Of a stretch of DNA of 64,000 nucleotides, positions 39,198-49,340 are shown one piece after another. Numbering within the stretch: position 1 is the first letter of the stretch; each line of letters begins with the position of its first letter. The notes beneath the pieces were generated by a model. The model was not told the origin of the DNA, made no database searches, and saw nothing but the letters and a program-made list of their open reading frames with translations. The position numbers and the translations under genes are program-made. The stretch covers positions 50,991,138-51,055,137 of the forward strand of contig CM072511.1 in the NCBI GenBank assembly GCA_036898135.1. Reading direction: 5' to 3'. The stretch is from Oncomelania hupensis. Lineage: Eukaryota > Mollusca > Gastropoda > Littorinimorpha > Pomatiopsidae.

Positions 39198-40495
39198 TTA
39201 CCTATCCTATCCCGTAACTCCAAAGTCGTTGGGGCACCACAGATGATCGTTTAACCAGCGTACTCCATCTTTCTCTGTCCTCAGCAACTTCGTTCAGTGT
39301 CAAGCCAGTCCATTCTCGAATGTTGTTCTCCCACCTCTTTTTCGGTCTCCCTCTTCTTCTGCCCCTTTGCACTGCGCCTTGTAGGATGGTCTTTGCTAGA
39401 CCTGATGCTCTGGTGACCTGGCCAAACCATCGGAGTTTCCGTTTCTTCACCACTGTGAGCATGTCATGGTGTTGTCCAATGGCTTGTGTGATGGTCTGTC
39501 GGACTTCATCGTTGGTGATGTGCTGGGTATAGAAAATGCCAAGAAGTCTTCTGTAGCACCTCATCTCCATGCTTTGTATTCTTCGATGTAGGTATGCTGT
39601 GAGGGTCCATGTTTCGCAAGCGTATAGGAAAATAGAAATGACAAGGGAACGCACAAGCCTTACCTTGGAATGTAGACTGATGGTCCTGGCTTTCCAAATG
39701 GGCTTCAACCTTGTCAGGACAGCAATCCTGTGTGCGATCCTGGAGAGGACTTCCTGTCGGGACCCATTGTCTGATACAATGGCTCCAAAATATTTGAAGC
39801 TACGTACCGTGTTGAGGGATTGGCCTTGGACTTTGATGTCCGTGTTGATGCCATTGGTCATCATTTTGGTTTTCTCTGCACTTATTTCCATTCCAAAGGC
39901 TCTGCAGGTGGTGTTAAGCCTCTGTACCAGCTGTTCAAGTTCTTGTTCCTTTCCAGCAAATCATCAATGTCATCCGCAAAATGGAGGTTGGAAATTGCTC
40001 TACCCCCTATGCTCACTATGCCTTCGTGATCTGCAAGGACATCTGACATGATGCGCTCCAGGATGATTTTAAAGAGAGTTGGAGTGAGTATGCATCCTTG
40101 ACGCACGCCGATTGTTGTTCTGAACTAGTTCCTGATGGCGCTGTTGTGGAGGACTTCAATAATTTTAGGGCTGATGTTGTATACTCTCATGGTTGCATGC
40201 CAAGCTTGGTCAAACGCTTTCCTGAAGTTTACAAACACATAATATACATGATATAGATGTCGTTGGTGCTGTAGGTATTTCTCACAGATTATGCTGAGGT
40301 TGAAAATCTGTTCAGTGGTACTTTGCCCTGTCCTAATCCTGCTTGTTCTTCCATTATGATTTGTTCAGCTTGGGGTTTCAACCTTTTGAGTATTATTTTC
40401 AGGAGGACTTTAATGGGATGGCTGATGAGGCTGATGATGCGGTAATTTTCACACTCCTGAAGGTTACCCTTTTTGGGAAAAGTGATGACAAGCAA
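39198..40495 (-). mobile_element. RTE-like element, 5'-truncated copy 3
   Basis: Minus-strand copy running from the family 3' end (two GGATA-type units) to the middle of the reverse transcriptase (LPKKGNLQECENY segment at about 40470). Relative to the full copy, about 37 bases are missing at 40153-40157, where GAAGTC...CAGTCC has collapsed through a shared GTC. Further frameshifts leave ORF pieces at 39891-39202, 40106-39882 and 40507-40289. It is dead. Confidence 0.88.
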
Positions 40496-41150
40496 ATTTT
40501 CCTCCAATTGTGGCTTGGAATATTCCTGCCACCTATGGGTATTGCAGTTTGTCCAGGTCGACCTTTAGTTTTACCACATTGTTTAAATATTTATCCTTGC
40601 GAGTGTATGTGTTTGTATACTTGTATACATTAAGTTTGGTTTTGCACTATAAAAAATAAATAATTATTATTACTATTATTATTATAAAATATAACGATTG
40701 TCCTCATCTTAAAATGTATGATTAAAAACCCTGGGACGGAAAACTACAACATATAATAAAGAAAATGAAACTAATCAAATAAGATGTACAAAATCAATAC
40801 AGAAATGTTGTATGACAGTCTGCAATTATGTATTATTAATATATTAATATTCAAGTTTTTTTTTTAATCGTTATTATTATTTTATTTATTTATATTTCAT
40901 GCGGTGAAGACGAGGTTGTACGTGTGCCTTGAATTGCTATAACAGCGGGAGATGGGCGCTTTATAAATTAATGTAAAAATAGTACAAGTAGCAGTAGTTA
41001 TAGTAGTAGTAGTAGCAGCAGCAGCAGCAGTAGTAGTGTAGTAGTAGTACATGTAGTAGTAATAGTAGTAGAATGAAAGTCAAATAAAATCTAATAAAAT
41101 CTAATAAAATAAAGCAAAACACACTCTTGTTGTTTCCAAACATTTTATCA
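40496..41150. other. SINE 3' remnant and (GTA)n; no gene
   Basis: GGCGCTTTATAAATTAATG at about 40952 has the look of a SINE 3' end and is followed by an imperfect (GTA)n run at 40985-41072. The rest is A/T-rich and may include the TRMO 3' untranslated region. Confidence 0.5.
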
Positions 41151-41152
41151 AC

Positions 41153-42147
41153 TCACTGAGCTGCAGCTAATTTTGGAATGTAGGCTGCCGGCTGAATCCT
41201 CAGAACTTCAGCCCTGTTAGCATCAAACCAACAAGTCACGTGAATTTTATCAATGGTGAAAAAATAAAGAGAGTCGCAACATTTTTCTCTCCTGTAGACA
41301 GATCTTGGGTCTTCAGACAACACAGACATAATCGCTGCACGAATTTCCTTTTCTTCAGTCAAGAAATCAAGCTTGAAAGCAGACTCCGCACCTGTTTTGT
41401 TGCATTTGACAAATTCGTTTAGTTCTTTTTCAGCTCTCGGCGTGAATGATACTTCCAGTTTGGTGACTGGAGGCGATGTCAGCCACTGCGCTACAGTAGT
41501 CGTTTCTGTCACTGTCACTTCTTGTTGAAGGTGATGTTTAGGTGATTCTGTTACAGTGCTGCTCCCAAATGTATGTGCTCTGCCATTGCCAGATGAGTCA
41601 AGGGAAGTAACTGCTACAGTAGATTCAACAAGAGGAGCAGCACTTCTTTCCCCTGATTTAATTTCCTTCGCTTCGCTTTCGGGATTTTTCACCGCAAGGG
41701 AGGCAATCAGTATTCCCTCCCTTGGACCGTCAGCTTCACCTACTGAGCTGTCTGTACAAAATGGAAGTTTAGTCACTTTTGTTGAAGTACAAACTGCACC
41801 CGAGTAATCACTGCAGCTGATTTGGATTTTCTCCAACATTGAATTCTGTCTGGCTGTAGTTTCATCAACAGAAAATTCCAAAAAATTGTCTTTATCGATG
41901 CTGTTGTAATACGACTTATCTGCATGGCAATCTTTCATGTTCAACGCATCTTTGTCCTCCTCATCAATCACAACATGGTCTGTGCGTTCCGTGTTGCATC
42001 CGTCCATGTCACACCCATCAAGAGACAAATTTGCTCTGCTCTCCTCTCCTCTGCATTGTGGAACATCGTAGCCTGGGATGAAGGGTTTGATGTCCAAAAT
42101 AGGTGTACCATCCACAATGTCAATGCCAGAAAAGCTTACAGTGGCTC
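41153..42147 (-). CDS. TRMO: TRMO exon 3
   Basis: 995 bases. Acceptor GGTTTTCAG|GAGCC completes the glycine codon, then ATVSFSGIDIVDGTP continues the domain. The stop codon TGA is at 41155-41153. Confidence 0.93.
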
Positions 42148-45100
42148 CTGAAAACCAATACAGGCAAGACATTGATGTTACACACTAACACAGTATACTT
42201 CCCGTTTCAAAGAGCTAGATGCTTCAGGTGCATGCCATCCACAACCAAAAAATGCTATGAGCAAGAAAGTGCGACGGTCAGGAACAGTCTTTTCTGATTA
42301 TATTCGGTGAGTGTCAAAGGTCTGCAGAATCCTGAATAACTACAGGTACACAAAACTGAATCAGCCTCAAATACTTCCATAATGCCAAATGAAATAAATC
42401 CGAATCAAAAACTTCCCAACAAGCAAGGTTATTTTCTAATATCAGTTTATTTTTAAATGAAGAGAAGGTGGATGCATTCTAAATACTGGCTAATACAATT
42501 ATAACAAGCTACATATTACAATTAATAACAAGCAAAATATTAAAAGTTTGACTTTTTAAATAAATAAAAAAATGGAATTGTTCTCATAAAGTGCACTTCC
42601 AGGTTCGGAGAGCTGCTGAGTGAGCAGGCTACTAATATCCCGCATGCACAAAATAGTTTGCGGAAGTCAGGATTTGAAACTCTGAACCATGGAGCCATCC
42701 CTGCTACCTAGAACGATAGCTACTGCAATAAAGCTAGGGTGCAGCTTAAATATATAAATTTATCTTATTTTTGAATACAGGTAATCATTTTTGACTAAAA
42801 CGAAAGTCCAATCAAGACCACAACAGGGATTACAGAATTTAGGCTTGAAATTATCCCATCTTCATTATACAACCAATTATGATTTATTTTCATCCTCATT
42901 TGTATTTACGCATTGTGTAACTTTATTGTCTACTTTTCTTTCTTTTTTTCCCAAGCCTACTGCAACTGCAGAGAATTTACTCCTTCGGATGAGAGTATAA
43001 ACAGAGGTCTAGTCTGTGTCGCATACATTCCATCATAACGGACTTTAAAGATCCTGATGCTCATGTCCTAGACGGGTGAGTGCCGGTGACAAGAACACAC
43101 CCAGCATGCACCTACGTCCTTCTCCCCCATCCCTGGCTGCCCAGGATTGTGCTCAGTTGTCCGGGCGTCAGACCATGCGCCCAAAGGCGGCGGGTGGGCG
43201 TCTCGGGCGGCTTGAGTTAGATCCTGTATCGGCCAGTGCCTTGAGCAGCTCTTGAGCTGGAAAAGCGCTATATAAGAACGATTAAATAAATAAATAAGAT
43301 ATTCATGTACACATGCCAGTATAAATGCATGATAATAAAACCAAACCACCTGAAATCTGCTCTATCTTTGCCAACGTTAGTCCAATGGCGTTTGGCCTAT
43401 AAGGAGAGCGAGTGGAGAAGACGCCAACTCTTTTGCCATTCAATCTGGGCGGCTTTACTTTGGCTTTGCTGTGTCCTGGCTTGTTCTTGTGGAACACAAA
43501 CAAGATCCTGCAACAATACAGAAAAATATAACTATGTCAGGGAAGCTGAAAACATTCGCACTGTTGCGCAATGGCAAGTAAGAAATCCTTTCTAAACCTT
43601 GAAGCTGACTCACCCATATGCAATTTCGTTTGCTTCCATCTGATCATTCCAACCATTCTACTTTCATTTTTTTCTTAAACTCAATAATTAAACTAACTAT
43701 GTGTTAAACTAACAGTGTAAATGGCAGTATAACAACTTTGGCTACCAGTTATCTGATAGCTTGGTATTCAATGTTTGAAGAGCTCTGTGGGTTCGGGCAT
43801 TAAATAGAATAGACCCAACGTTTCCCGGCGTGTCGTAAGAGGCGACTAACAGGGGTGATGTTAGCACGGCATCACTGGGCGAAAGTCTTCTACACAGAAG
43901 TCACCGGCCAGGGCGGAGGAACCTCACGTTACTACAGGTTCAACGACCATGTGCTCAGGGCCAAGGCGAGCCACACTGTATTCGTGGATTTCGGCTGTGG
44001 CCAACAGCCTGGAGAGGATTGGGCACCGCCAGGTCTTTTTTGCCCAAGACACACTACATGATGACACAACCCACTAATTCCATACCGGATCGGTCGTCGC
44101 CCGGGTCGTCACACGGCACAAGGACCGCGCCTTCCGTTGGCCACCAGGACGGAGGTGTTAAGTATGCTACTGATGGACAATTTAGCAAGATCCGCACGAG
44201 AAACAACATCGTCATAGGAACCTGGAATGTCAGGACCCTAACTGCGGAAGGAAAATTAGAAGAACTGGCCCACGAGTTGGACCACTATCGATGGAATGTT
44301 CTAGGTATCAGCGAACTGCGCTGGAAAGGCCTAGGTGAAACAACGACCGACAAAGGCCACAAGCTCTATTTCAGCGGTAGGGATGACAGGCACGTACACG
44401 GCGTTGGATTCTTGGTCCACAAGAACATTCTAGCCACTGTCATGGGTTGCCGCCCAGTCTCCAGTAGACTCATTACCATCCGCCTGAGAGCAGCCCCTTT
44501 CAACATCACCATCATCCAGGCCTACGCCCCAACATCAGACTATGACGACAGCGAAGTGGAGGATTTTTATGAAAATCTACAGGCGGTCCTTGACCAAGTG
44601 CCGAAGAAGGACATAGTCATAGTGCAAGGCGACTGGAATGCCAAGGTTGGCCAAGATGCGCACCACAACTGGGGAGACACATGTGGACCCCACTGCAACA
44701 ACGAGACAAATGACAGGGGTCTGAGACTCTTGGAGTTTGCCAGATACAACAATCTGGTACTGGCAAACACGCTTGGTCTCCACAAAAACTCCCGACGATG
44801 GACATGGCACAGTCCTGGCGGGGAGCATCACAACCAAATAGACTACATCATGGTCAAGAAACGCTTCAGATCAAGCATCAACATTGGCAGGACACGTACT
44901 TTTCCAGGAGCAGACATCGGAAGTGACCACGATCTCGTGATGATGTCTTTCCGGCTCCACTTGAAGAGAGTAAATACAGCAAAGTGCACTAGACTGAAGT
45001 TCGACCTGGACAAACTGCAAGACCCGGAGGTGGCAGAACTATTTCAGGCCACAATTGGAGGGAAATTTGCACCACTGCTCATTTTGGGGGCTGGTGAAGT

Positions 45101-48100
45101 AGATGTCAACACCATGACCACCACCTTCAACTCAGCTGTGACAGATGTCGCCACTGAGATCCTTGGCAAGCACCGACCAAAGAAGAAGCTGTGGATCACA
45201 CCTGAACTTTTGGATCTGTGTGATAAACGAAGAGAGATGAAAAAGAAAAAGAACACCTCACAGGGAGCTGATGTCTACCGAAAAATCAACAATGACATCC
45301 GAAAAGGCATGCTCACAGCAAAGGAGAACTGGATAGAAGATCAATGCCAGGAAATAGAGAACAGTCTGAACAAGAACAACAGCAAGAAGGCCTACCAGAC
45401 TGTGAAGCGGCTGACAAGTGTCAAACAGCCCAAAGTCTCCACTATCCAAAGCAAGTCTGGCATATGCCTTACAGAAGAACAAGAAGTCTTGGACAGATGG
45501 ACAGAGTACTGCTCTGACCTTTACAACCATACACCAAATGGAGACCCATCAGTTCTAGCATGTCCCGAGAACAGAGAAGAAGAAGAAATCCTCCCAATTC
45601 TCCGGGAAGAAGTTGAGGCAGCAGTGCAAGCGCTAAAGAAAGGGAAGTCAGCGGGAGTGGACAACATACCCGCGGAACTGCTACAAGCAGGAGGAGAAGC
45701 GATGATTGATGCCCTCACCATTATCTGTAACAAGATCTGGCAGAGTGGGGAGTGGCCTATACCATGGACCCAGTCGCTTGTCATCACTCTTCCCAAAAAA
45801 GGTAACCTTCAGGAGTGTGAAAACTACCGGACCATCAGCCTCATCAGCCATCCCAGCAAGGTCCTCCTGAAAATAATACTCAACAGGTTGAAACCCCAAG
45901 CTGAACAAATCATAGCTGAAGAACAAGCAGGATTCAGGGCAGGGCGAAGTACCACTGAGCAGATTTTCAACCTCAGAATAATCTGTGAGAAATACCTACA
46001 GCACCAACAACATCTATATCATGTGTTCATAGACTTCAAGAAGGCGTTTGACCGAGTCTGGCATGCAGCTCTATGGGCAACAATGAAAGTGTACAACATC
46101 AGCCCTAAAATTATTGAAGTCATCAAAAGCCTGTATGACAAGGCTACCAGTGCAGTCCTCCACAACAGAGCCATCGGGAATTGGTTCAGAACAACAATCG
46201 GGGTGCGTCAAGGATGCCTACTCTCTCCAACACTCTTCAACATCTTCCTAGAGCGCATCATGTCGGATGCTCTTGCAGACCATGAAGGCACAGTCAGCAT
46301 AGGGGGTAGAGCAATCTCCAATCTTCGTTTTGCAGATGACATTGATGGATTGGCTGGAGAGGAACAAGAACTTGAACAGCTGGTACAGAGGCTTGACACC
46401 ACCTCCAAAGCCTATGGAATGGAAATAAGTGCAGAGAAGACCAAAATGATGACCAACAACACCAATGGCATCAATACGGACATCAAAGTCCAAGGCCAAT
46501 CCCTCGACACAGTGCATAGCTTCAAATATTTAGGAGCCATTGTATCAGACAATGGGTCCCGACAGGAAGTCCTCTCCAGGATCGCACAAACAACTGCTGC
46601 CCTGACAAGGTTGAAGCCCATTTGGAAAGACAGGACCATCAGTCTACATTCCAAAGTAAGACTGCTGCGCTCCCTTGTCATCTCCATCTTCCTATATGCT
46701 TGCGAAGCATGGACCCTCACAGCAGATCTCCAACGAAGAATACAAAGCATGGAGATGAGGTGCTACAGAAGACTTCTGGGCATTTCCTATACCCAACACA
46801 TCACCAACGACGAAGTCCGACAGACCATCACACAAGCCATTGGACAACACGATGACCTGCTAACAGTGGTGAAGAAACGGAAACTTCGGTGGTATGGCCA
46901 CGTCACCAGATCATCAGGCCTTGCAAAGACTATTCTGCAAGGCACAGTGCAAGGAGGTAGAAGAAGAGGGAGACCGAAAAAGAGGTGGGAGGACAACATT
47001 CGAGAATGGACTGGTTTGACACTGAGCAAAGCCATCAGGGCTGCTGAGGACAGAGAAAGATGGAGTATGCTGGTTAAACGATCATCTGTGGTGCCCCTAC
47101 GACCTTCGGGTTACGGGACAGGATAGGATAGGATAGGATAGGAAGTTTGGTTCTTATTTTAAAATTAGTCGAAGACATTGCAAGGACATTTGTTCAATAT
47201 GTAATTAAAATTTGTAACAAGCAATTTACCGCCTGACATTATAAGTGGCACTAATAATTTTACATTCCCTTATCACCCTGAAAGCGGCTTCCCCTCATCC
47301 TTAACTCATCTCTATGCTACACTTTCAAAAGCCCTGAAAACATTTGCAAAGTTTTACCTAGGTAAAAATCTGTGTCAACAGGACTGAACGTTAGGAAAAA
47401 TAAATAATGCATTTACTGATTTCCTTCTTTTTTTTTTCTTCTTTTTTTTTTTTTGGGGGGGGGGGGGGTGTGAGGGGAGAGGGGGAATTGATCAGGAGGG
47501 GAAAAGGGAAGATATTCATCAACTGTTTTCTTCATTTTGTTTTCTTCTTGTTTTAAAAAACTTCGCTTTATTAGTTTGTTTAAACACTCCAAAACCCTAA
47601 TAGACTATACTTGGTTATGAAGGATATGACGACATTTATTCTGCTATGCTTTTTATTCTGTTCGTTCTTCAGAATTTTCTGCACCAACCAACACAATTGT
47701 AGCAAAAAAATCAAGATATTTAATATTTTTCTAAAAAAAATTGGTGTTTGGCTGGTACAGAATATTCTAAAAAAGAGAGCAAAATAAATAGCATAGCAGA
47801 TTTTTTTTTTTTAAATAGCGCCATTATGTTTAGAAACTTTTTTACTAAGCCAAAAAAGAGTAGCTGAGACTCAACAAAGCCTTCTCTTTCTGATGTGAGG
47901 GAGGCCTGTCACGTCTCAACTATGCTGGATGCGTACCAAGCATGCGAAAACTGCTCCAAGCCTTCTAGGGCATGCTCAGGATTGTTGAAGATGCTTTTCT
48001 CCACCATCAATGAACCGCGAGCGGCGCTGCACAAGGACGGCTGACGCGGGGTACCATTCTTATGCTGGAACACGCTCCGCATGTAGCCGATAGGTCGCAT

Positions 48101-48118
48101 TTCCAGTAGATTCTCCAT
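41153..48118 (-). CDS. TRMO: TRMO: tRNA (adenine(37)-N6)-methyltransferase, three exons
   Basis: Exons 48118-47937, 43507-43350 and 42147-41153 join in phase to 444 codons. TrmO-family enzymes use S-adenosylmethionine to methylate t6A at position 37 of threonine tRNAs. The N-terminal TsaA/TrmO-type beta-barrel domain spans about residues 8-141: KNGTPRQP (20-27), FNNPEHALEGLEQFSHAW (44-61), PPRLNGKRVG (80-89), STRSPYRPNAIGL (92-104), DGTPILDIKP (126-135). An acidic linker of about 200 residues follows. The C-terminal domain carries DPRSVYRR (393-400) and HVTCWF (416-421). Total length is close to what I recall for animal TRMO. The ATG at 48118 is preceded by an in-frame TAG two codons upstream, which could instead be an acceptor (TAG|ACAATGG), so an upstream exon is not excluded. 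Intron 1 (4.4 kb) contains a full RTE-like element in antisense; intron 2 contains two SINEs. Confidence 0.93.
42580..42730 (-). mobile_element. SINE family F fragment in TRMO intron 2
   Basis: Related to 29015-29165 (AGTGCACTTCCAGGTTCGGAGAGCT, GGAAGTCAGGATTTGAAAC). Confidence 0.6.
42981..43297 (+). mobile_element. SINE family B in TRMO intron 2
   Basis: Complete-looking copy from CCTTCGGATGAGAGTATA to GAAAAGCGCTATATAAGA with a (TAAA)n tail. It lies only about 50 bases from exon 2 and is antisense to TRMO. Confidence 0.88.
43350..43507 (-). CDS. TRMO: TRMO exon 2
   Basis: 158 bases. Acceptor TTGTTGCAG|G completes the split TGG codon. The exon encodes ILFVFHKN through LAKIEQIS and ends at donor TTTCAG|GTGG with one base of the next codon. 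Confidence 0.93.
43795..47145 (+). mobile_element. RTE-like non-LTR retrotransposon, full-length candidate
   Basis: Lies in TRMO intron 1, opposite to the gene. About 260 bases of 5' leader (starting near GACCCAACGTTTCCCGGCG) precede one long ORF. The element ends in a (GGATA)n tail at 47121-47142. Four copies in the window share this 3' end. The 5' boundary is approximate because no TSD could be matched. Confidence 0.85.
44058..47126 (+). CDS. RTE-like endonuclease/reverse transcriptase, intact ORF
   Basis: 1022 codons from the ATGATG at 44058 with no stop or frameshift. The N-terminal apurinic-type endonuclease (about residues 50-295) has GTWNVRTL with its catalytic-site asparagine (residue 57), ISELRW, the QGDWNAKVG segment, and SDHDLVMMSF with the SDH triad. 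The reverse transcriptase (about 500-830) has KSAGVDNIPAELL, LPKKGNLQECENYRTISL, EEQAGFRAGRSTTEQIF, FIDFKKAFDRVW, GVRQGCLLSPTLF and FADD at residues 758-761. The C-terminal basic segment contains GGRRRGRPKKRWEDNIREW. The stop TAG (47124-47126) is formed within the 3' GGATA repeats. Such ORFs in animal genomes are often mislabelled as craniofacial development protein 2. It may still be capable of movement, which sequence alone cannot show. Confidence 0.92.
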   Translation: MMTQPTNSIPDRSSPGSSHGTRTAPSVGHQDGGVKYATDGQFSKIRTRNNIVIGTWNVRTLTAEGKLEELAHELDHYRWNVLGISELRWKGLGETTTDKGHKLYFSGRDDRHVHGVGFLVHKNILATVMGCRPVSSRLITIRLRAAPFNITIIQAYAPTSDYDDSEVEDFYENLQAVLDQVPKKDIVIVQGDWNAKVGQDAHHNWGDTCGPHCNNETNDRGLRLLEFARYNNLVLANTLGLHKNSRRWTWHSPGGEHHNQIDYIMVKKRFRSSINIGRTRTFPGADIGSDHDLVMMSFRLHLKRVNTAKCTRLKFDLDKLQDPEVAELFQATIGGKFAPLLILGAGEVDVNTMTTTFNSAVTDVATEILGKHRPKKKLWITPELLDLCDKRREMKKKKNTSQGADVYRKINNDIRKGMLTAKENWIEDQCQEIENSLNKNNSKKAYQTVKRLTSVKQPKVSTIQSKSGICLTEEQEVLDRWTEYCSDLYNHTPNGDPSVLACPENREEEEILPILREEVEAAVQALKKGKSAGVDNIPAELLQAGGEAMIDALTIICNKIWQSGEWPIPWTQSLVITLPKKGNLQECENYRTISLISHPSKVLLKIILNRLKPQAEQIIAEEQAGFRAGRSTTEQIFNLRIICEKYLQHQQHLYHVFIDFKKAFDRVWHAALWATMKVYNISPKIIEVIKSLYDKATSAVLHNRAIGNWFRTTIGVRQGCLLSPTLFNIFLERIMSDALADHEGTVSIGGRAISNLRFADDIDGLAGEEQELEQLVQRLDTTSKAYGMEISAEKTKMMTNNTNGINTDIKVQGQSLDTVHSFKYLGAIVSDNGSRQEVLSRIAQTTAALTRLKPIWKDRTISLHSKVRLLRSLVISIFLYACEAWTLTADLQRRIQSMEMRCYRRLLGISYTQHITNDEVRQTITQAIGQHDDLLTVVKKRKLRWYGHVTRSSGLAKTILQGTVQGGRRRGRPKKRWEDNIREWTGLTLSKAIRAAEDRERWSMLVKRSSVVPLRPSGYGTG
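47937..48118 (-). CDS. TRMO: TRMO exon 1
   Basis: 182 coding bases from ATG to the donor GCTTG|GTACGC, ending two bases into the tryptophan codon of SHAW. Confidence 0.9.
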
Positions 48119-48174
48119 TGTCTAGCCAAAATTGTATACAACTGCCTATGATTATTTTTTTTTTTTTTTTTAAA

Positions 48175-48430
48175 TTATATAATAAATTTTGTATAGCACT
48201 TTACCAGCTCCAAAGCCGCTCCACATGCTGGCCGACACAGGATCTAACTCAAGCCACCCAAGGCACACACTTGCAGCTTTTGGGCGCACTGTCTGACACC
48301 CAGATGACTGAGCACAATCCTGGGCGACCGGGGACAGGAAGAAGGGACCTAGTGCATGCAGGGTATATTTGTGTAGCTGGCACTAACCCGTCTAGGACAT
48401 GAGTGTCAGGATCTGTAAAAGTCCATGCAA
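48175..48430 (-). mobile_element. SINE family B just upstream of TRMO
   Basis: Reverse complement of family B (GTATAGCACTTTACCAGCTC ... GACATGAGTGTCAGGATC). Its T-rich tail ends within 60 bases of the TRMO ATG, so it lies in or next to the TRMO promoter or 5' untranslated region. Confidence 0.8.
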
Positions 48431-48534
48431 TAGACTGCCTATAAATTGCAACACACAAAAAATAGACAAAGCTATTAATTAAGATATTCTTGTGAAATTA
48501 CATTTTTAAAAATATTAATAATAATAATAATAAC

Positions 48535-48565
<31 letters not shown>

Positions 48566-48990
48566 TATTAATAATAATAATACTAATAATTAAAAAAAAT
48601 AATAAAAATAAACTGCATCCCCTCAATGGGCCAAAATATTAAAATTATTTCCCTTGAATATGCAAATGTTCAGCCGATAGGTGCGCGTACTTCCATGTTC
48701 AGGTCGTGGATCAAAATCTACAGTTTTAAGTCTTTTTTGATGTCGGTATATATCTTCAGCTTTCATAGGCGACCCCAAATGTTTTTTTGCTTGGTGAAAT
48801 GTTTGTTTGGAGTGATTATGTATATGTTGTCAGTACTACAAACGATTTATTTTGTGAAAAGTCTGTCAGGCCGAGCAAGACACATCTTACATGCTTACAG
48901 TGTGCAGAACGCCCCATACATAATTTTTTTTTAATAGTCTAGTCATATAATATATATTAATAATAACAAATTTTTATAGAGTTCGGTACT
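48431..48990. other. (AAT)n run and unassigned A/T-rich sequence
   Basis: Imperfect (AAT)n at 48509-48605. The remainder has no gene that I recognise. Confidence 0.6.
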
Positions 48991-48997
48991 CCAGCAG

Positions 48998-49206
48998 ATG
49001 GCGTGACGTTGTTGTTGTTTGTAGATTATAGTCACACGACACTTTCGCATATAGGTGACTACTGGACCGATTTATACTGACACCAGCGGGCCAGGGGAAA
49101 ATAATATGATCACACGTTGACCAATCCGGGATTCGAACCAGCGACCTTTCGGTTACTAGCAAGACGCTCTTACCAACTGAGCTACCCGGCCCCACATGGC
49201 GTGACG
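48998..49206 (-). mobile_element. SINE family G with tRNA-like head and 11-bp TSD
   Basis: ATGGCGTGACG at 48998-49008 and 49196-49206 brackets a 187-bp SINE. On the minus strand it starts GGGGCCGGGTAGCTCAGTTG (A box) and has GGTTCGAATCCCGG (B box) some 50 bases on. The head most resembles threonine-type tRNA, but its anticodon stem does not pair. It ends in an (AAC)n tail. A 3' fragment of the same family lies at 52783-52840. Confidence 0.92.
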
Positions 49207-49340
49207 CAACACGGTATACAGTTATTACGAGGGGCTCGATCACGTAGGCTTATTTACTACCCGAAGTACGCTACCCTAGGCGCACTCTATCGGATTGTCT
49301 TCCCCGAAGGTGGAGTTTTTTGGCTCATTAGAGCATCATC

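Noticed and set aside
46208..47035. Minus-strand ORFs antisense to the RTE element (also at 30, 31 and 39.5 kb on the opposite strand)
   Set aside because: They are reverse-strand shadows of the reverse transcriptase and recur wherever the element does.
49120..49195. tRNA gene on the minus strand
   Set aside because: A and B boxes are good, but the anticodon stem does not pair and the sequence continues into a SINE body with TSDs.
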